This document shows, one piece after another, positions 5,072-6,263 of a stretch of DNA of 6,263 nt; the first letter of the stretch is position 1, and each line of letters opens with the position of its first letter. Position numbers and translations under genes: made by a program. The stretch is from a bacterium (GTDB lineage: Bacteria; Verrucomicrobiota; Verrucomicrobiae; Opitutales; Opitutaceae): contig JAJXYI010000651.1 of the NCBI GenBank assembly GCA_021780625.1, positions 1 through 6,263 of the forward strand. The letters are read 5' to 3'. The notes under the pieces are model-generated. The model had not been told where the DNA came from. It saw nothing but the letters and a program-made list of their open reading frames with translations, and made no database searches.

Positions 5072-6146
5072 CCTCCTGCCCAGCCACGGCGGGACTGACT
5101 CCGGCCCCCCTCCGCTCCACGATTTTTCGACCAACGCAAACCCTCTCGGCCCCTGCCCTTCGGTGCTTGCGGCCATCCGCGGCGCGGACCTCTCAACGTA
5201 TCCCGATCCCCGTTACGCCCGCCTCCGGGAAACTCTGGGCGCGCACCACGGCGTCGCTCCCCATCGCATCGTCGTCGGCGCGGGTGCGAGCGAACTGATC
5301 CTCCGCCTCGTCCGGGCGCACCGCGGCCCGGTGCACGCGCTCGGACCGACGTTTTCTGAATACGGACGCTGCGCCCGTGTCGAGGGACGCGCCTGGACGG
5401 AGGAACGTACGCCCGCGGACTTCCTCGCTGCGCACGCCGGAGGCGACCGCCTTGGATTTGTCTGCTGGCCCAACAACCCCACTGGCGACTGCTGGCTTTT
5501 GGATTTCCTCACCAGCGCCGCAACCGCGGGCCCCCTCGCCGTCGACCTCGCGTACGCTCCGTTCTGCGACCGCGACACCGTGGCCCGGGTCGAGGCTGCA
5601 TCCGCGAACGCGATACGCCTGTACGCCCCCAACAAAGCCTTCGGCCTCTGTGGTGTCCGCGCCGCCTACTTGGTTCTCCCGTCGCCACGTCCCGACCTCG
5701 AGAATCTCGCCCCCTGCTGGGTTCTCGACCGCTGCGCCGAGACCTTCCTCGCCGCGACCGTGACCGCAGAGGTCCATGCTTGGCTCGAAGCCACAAAGCC
5801 TCTGATCGCCTCCTGGCGCGCCACTCTCGCCCACGACCTCCGCACTCTCGGACTGGAAGTCCGCGAAAGCCCCGCCCCCTTCCTGCTCGTCCGCGTCTCC
5901 CACGCGACCCAAGTCACCGCCGCCCTCCGCCACCAAGGCCTCCGCGTCCGCGACGCCACGTCCTTCGGCCTGCCCGACCACTTGCGTCTATCCGTCCAAG
6001 CCCTGATCCCAAACAAAGTCCTCGCCTGCTCGCTATCATCGGGTCCGCGCGATTACTATCACATCCGAACTGATTCCCTTCGACTCGGTGCCCGACCTGA
6101 ATCGCCGGATCGAACCGGACTCCCGCCTTTCCCAAAGGCCCCCTAA
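5064..6146 (+). CDS. cobD: threonine-phosphate decarboxylase-like aminotransferase CobD, with probable 3' frameshift
   Basis: CobD is a PLP enzyme of the class I/II aminotransferase fold. It decarboxylates L-threonine O-3-phosphate to (R)-1-amino-2-propanol O-2-phosphate, the substrate for CbiB. The open frame is 360 residues. It shows DFSTNANPLGP (20-30), YPDP (46-49), VVGAGASELILRL (70-82), CWPNNPTG (134-141), DLAYAPF with Asp161 and Tyr164, and APNKAFGLCGVRAAY with Lys191 as the PLP lysine. LRLSVQA (307-313) carries the conserved Arg308. After residue 313 the reading frame loses any family-like character and runs to 6146. Adding one C in the CCC at 6001-6003 gives instead APDPKQSPRLLAII and a stop at 6071-6073 (336 residues). 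That resembles the QNERLLAAL tail of Salmonella CobD. Residues 314-360 are therefore probably a frameshifted tail, from mutation or a base-call error. The catalytic part is intact. Histidinol-phosphate aminotransferase is less likely given the operon. Confidence 0.9.
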   Translation: MDDLLPSHGGTDSGPPPLHDFSTNANPLGPCPSVLAAIRGADLSTYPDPRYARLRETLGAHHGVAPHRIVVGAGASELILRLVRAHRGPVHALGPTFSEYGRCARVEGRAWTEERTPADFLAAHAGGDRLGFVCWPNNPTGDCWLLDFLTSAATAGPLAVDLAYAPFCDRDTVARVEAASANAIRLYAPNKAFGLCGVRAAYLVLPSPRPDLENLAPCWVLDRCAETFLAATVTAEVHAWLEATKPLIASWRATLAHDLRTLGLEVRESPAPFLLVRVSHATQVTAALRHQGLRVRDATSFGLPDHLRLSVQALIPNKVLACSLSSGPRDYYHIRTDSLRLGARPESPDRTGLPPFPKAP

Positions 6147-6189
6147 GAACGCCCCAGGACTTTGAAGGCCGGCTCAAAGAGGACGGAAC

Positions 6190-6263
6190 GTGAAACAGGG
6201 ACAGGCTGATTTTCTGGAACGCACAACTTTGTTGGCTTCGGTTTCCCCATCCCTTCCGTCGTA
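6190..6263 (+). CDS. possible start of a further gene, cut by the window edge
   Basis: From a GTG at 6190 a frame stays open to the end of the window (24 codons, beginning MKQGQADFLERTTLLASVSP). GAGGA lies at 6178-6182, a reasonable Shine-Dalgarno distance upstream. I do not recognise the protein, and the fragment is too short to judge. Third-position bias is weaker than in the cob genes. It may equally be chance. No terminator is seen between cobD and this point, so it could continue the operon. Confidence 0.2.
   Translation, partial: MKQGQADFLERTTLLASVSPSLPS

Noticed and set aside
4138..5298. Plus-strand 386-residue ORF overlapping cbiB and cobD
   Set aside because: It is an Arg/Pro/Ala-rich shadow of cbiB, whose own frame carries all the family motifs.
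5193..5981. Minus-strand 262-residue ORF antisense to cobD
   Set aside because: It is Gly/Glu-rich shadow coding opposite a well-supported PLP enzyme, with no motif or start signal of its own.
6095..6146. Small inverted repeats after cobD (CCGG at 6106-6109/6116-6119 and CCTTT/AAAGG at 6125-6137) as an operon terminator
   Set aside because: Stems of only 4-5 bp with no following T-run are too weak to call.

Overview
The window is high-GC bacterial DNA whose genes strongly prefer C or G in the third codon position. It holds one complete B12-regulated operon for the last steps of cobalamin (vitamin B12) synthesis, preceded by a tRNA gene and a largely non-coding 1.2-kb stretch. The overall style (GC-rich, C-ending codons, few clear Shine-Dalgarno sites at operon-internal starts) would fit a verrucomicrobial genome such as an Opitutaceae member. 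That placement is a guess from general impression and is not shown by any marker here.

Layout. Positions 18-94 (minus strand) are a complete tRNA-Asp(GTC) with an encoded CCA and a TTGACA -35 box upstream. Positions 143-346 hold nothing recognisable. Positions 347-383 form a good intrinsic terminator for the minus strand. Just upstream of it on that strand (407-600) lie traces of a coding sequence broken into three frames, probably a decayed gene or a very short ORF. Positions 699-727 carry a second TTGACA promoter, reading rightwards, followed by a cobalamin riboswitch (about 740-1014). The riboswitch has a near-consensus B12 box and a downstream hairpin whose loop is complementary to the loop of an aptamer hairpin, as expected for the L5-L13 kissing interaction. 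A 284-base leader then separates the riboswitch from the first gene.

The operon, all on the plus strand and tightly packed (gaps of 7 and 3 bases, then overlaps of 10, 4 and 8), is cobU, cobT, cobS, cobC, cbiB, cobD. CobD makes (R)-1-amino-2-propanol phosphate from threonine phosphate. CbiB joins it to adenosylcobyric acid. CobU converts the product to GDP-cobinamide. CobT activates the lower-ligand base as alpha-ribazole phosphate, CobS joins the two halves, and CobC removes the remaining phosphate. No corrin-ring, cobyric-acid-amidating, adenosyltransferase or DMB-synthesis genes are in the window, so the operon covers nucleotide-loop assembly only.

Most notable are the riboswitch with its visible kissing loop but unusually distant gene, and a probable one-base frameshift near the 3' end of cobD that replaces a normal-looking C-terminus with an unrelated tail. 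I see no mobile element, CRISPR array or new defence-type system. The window is a conserved metabolic operon with some interesting details.
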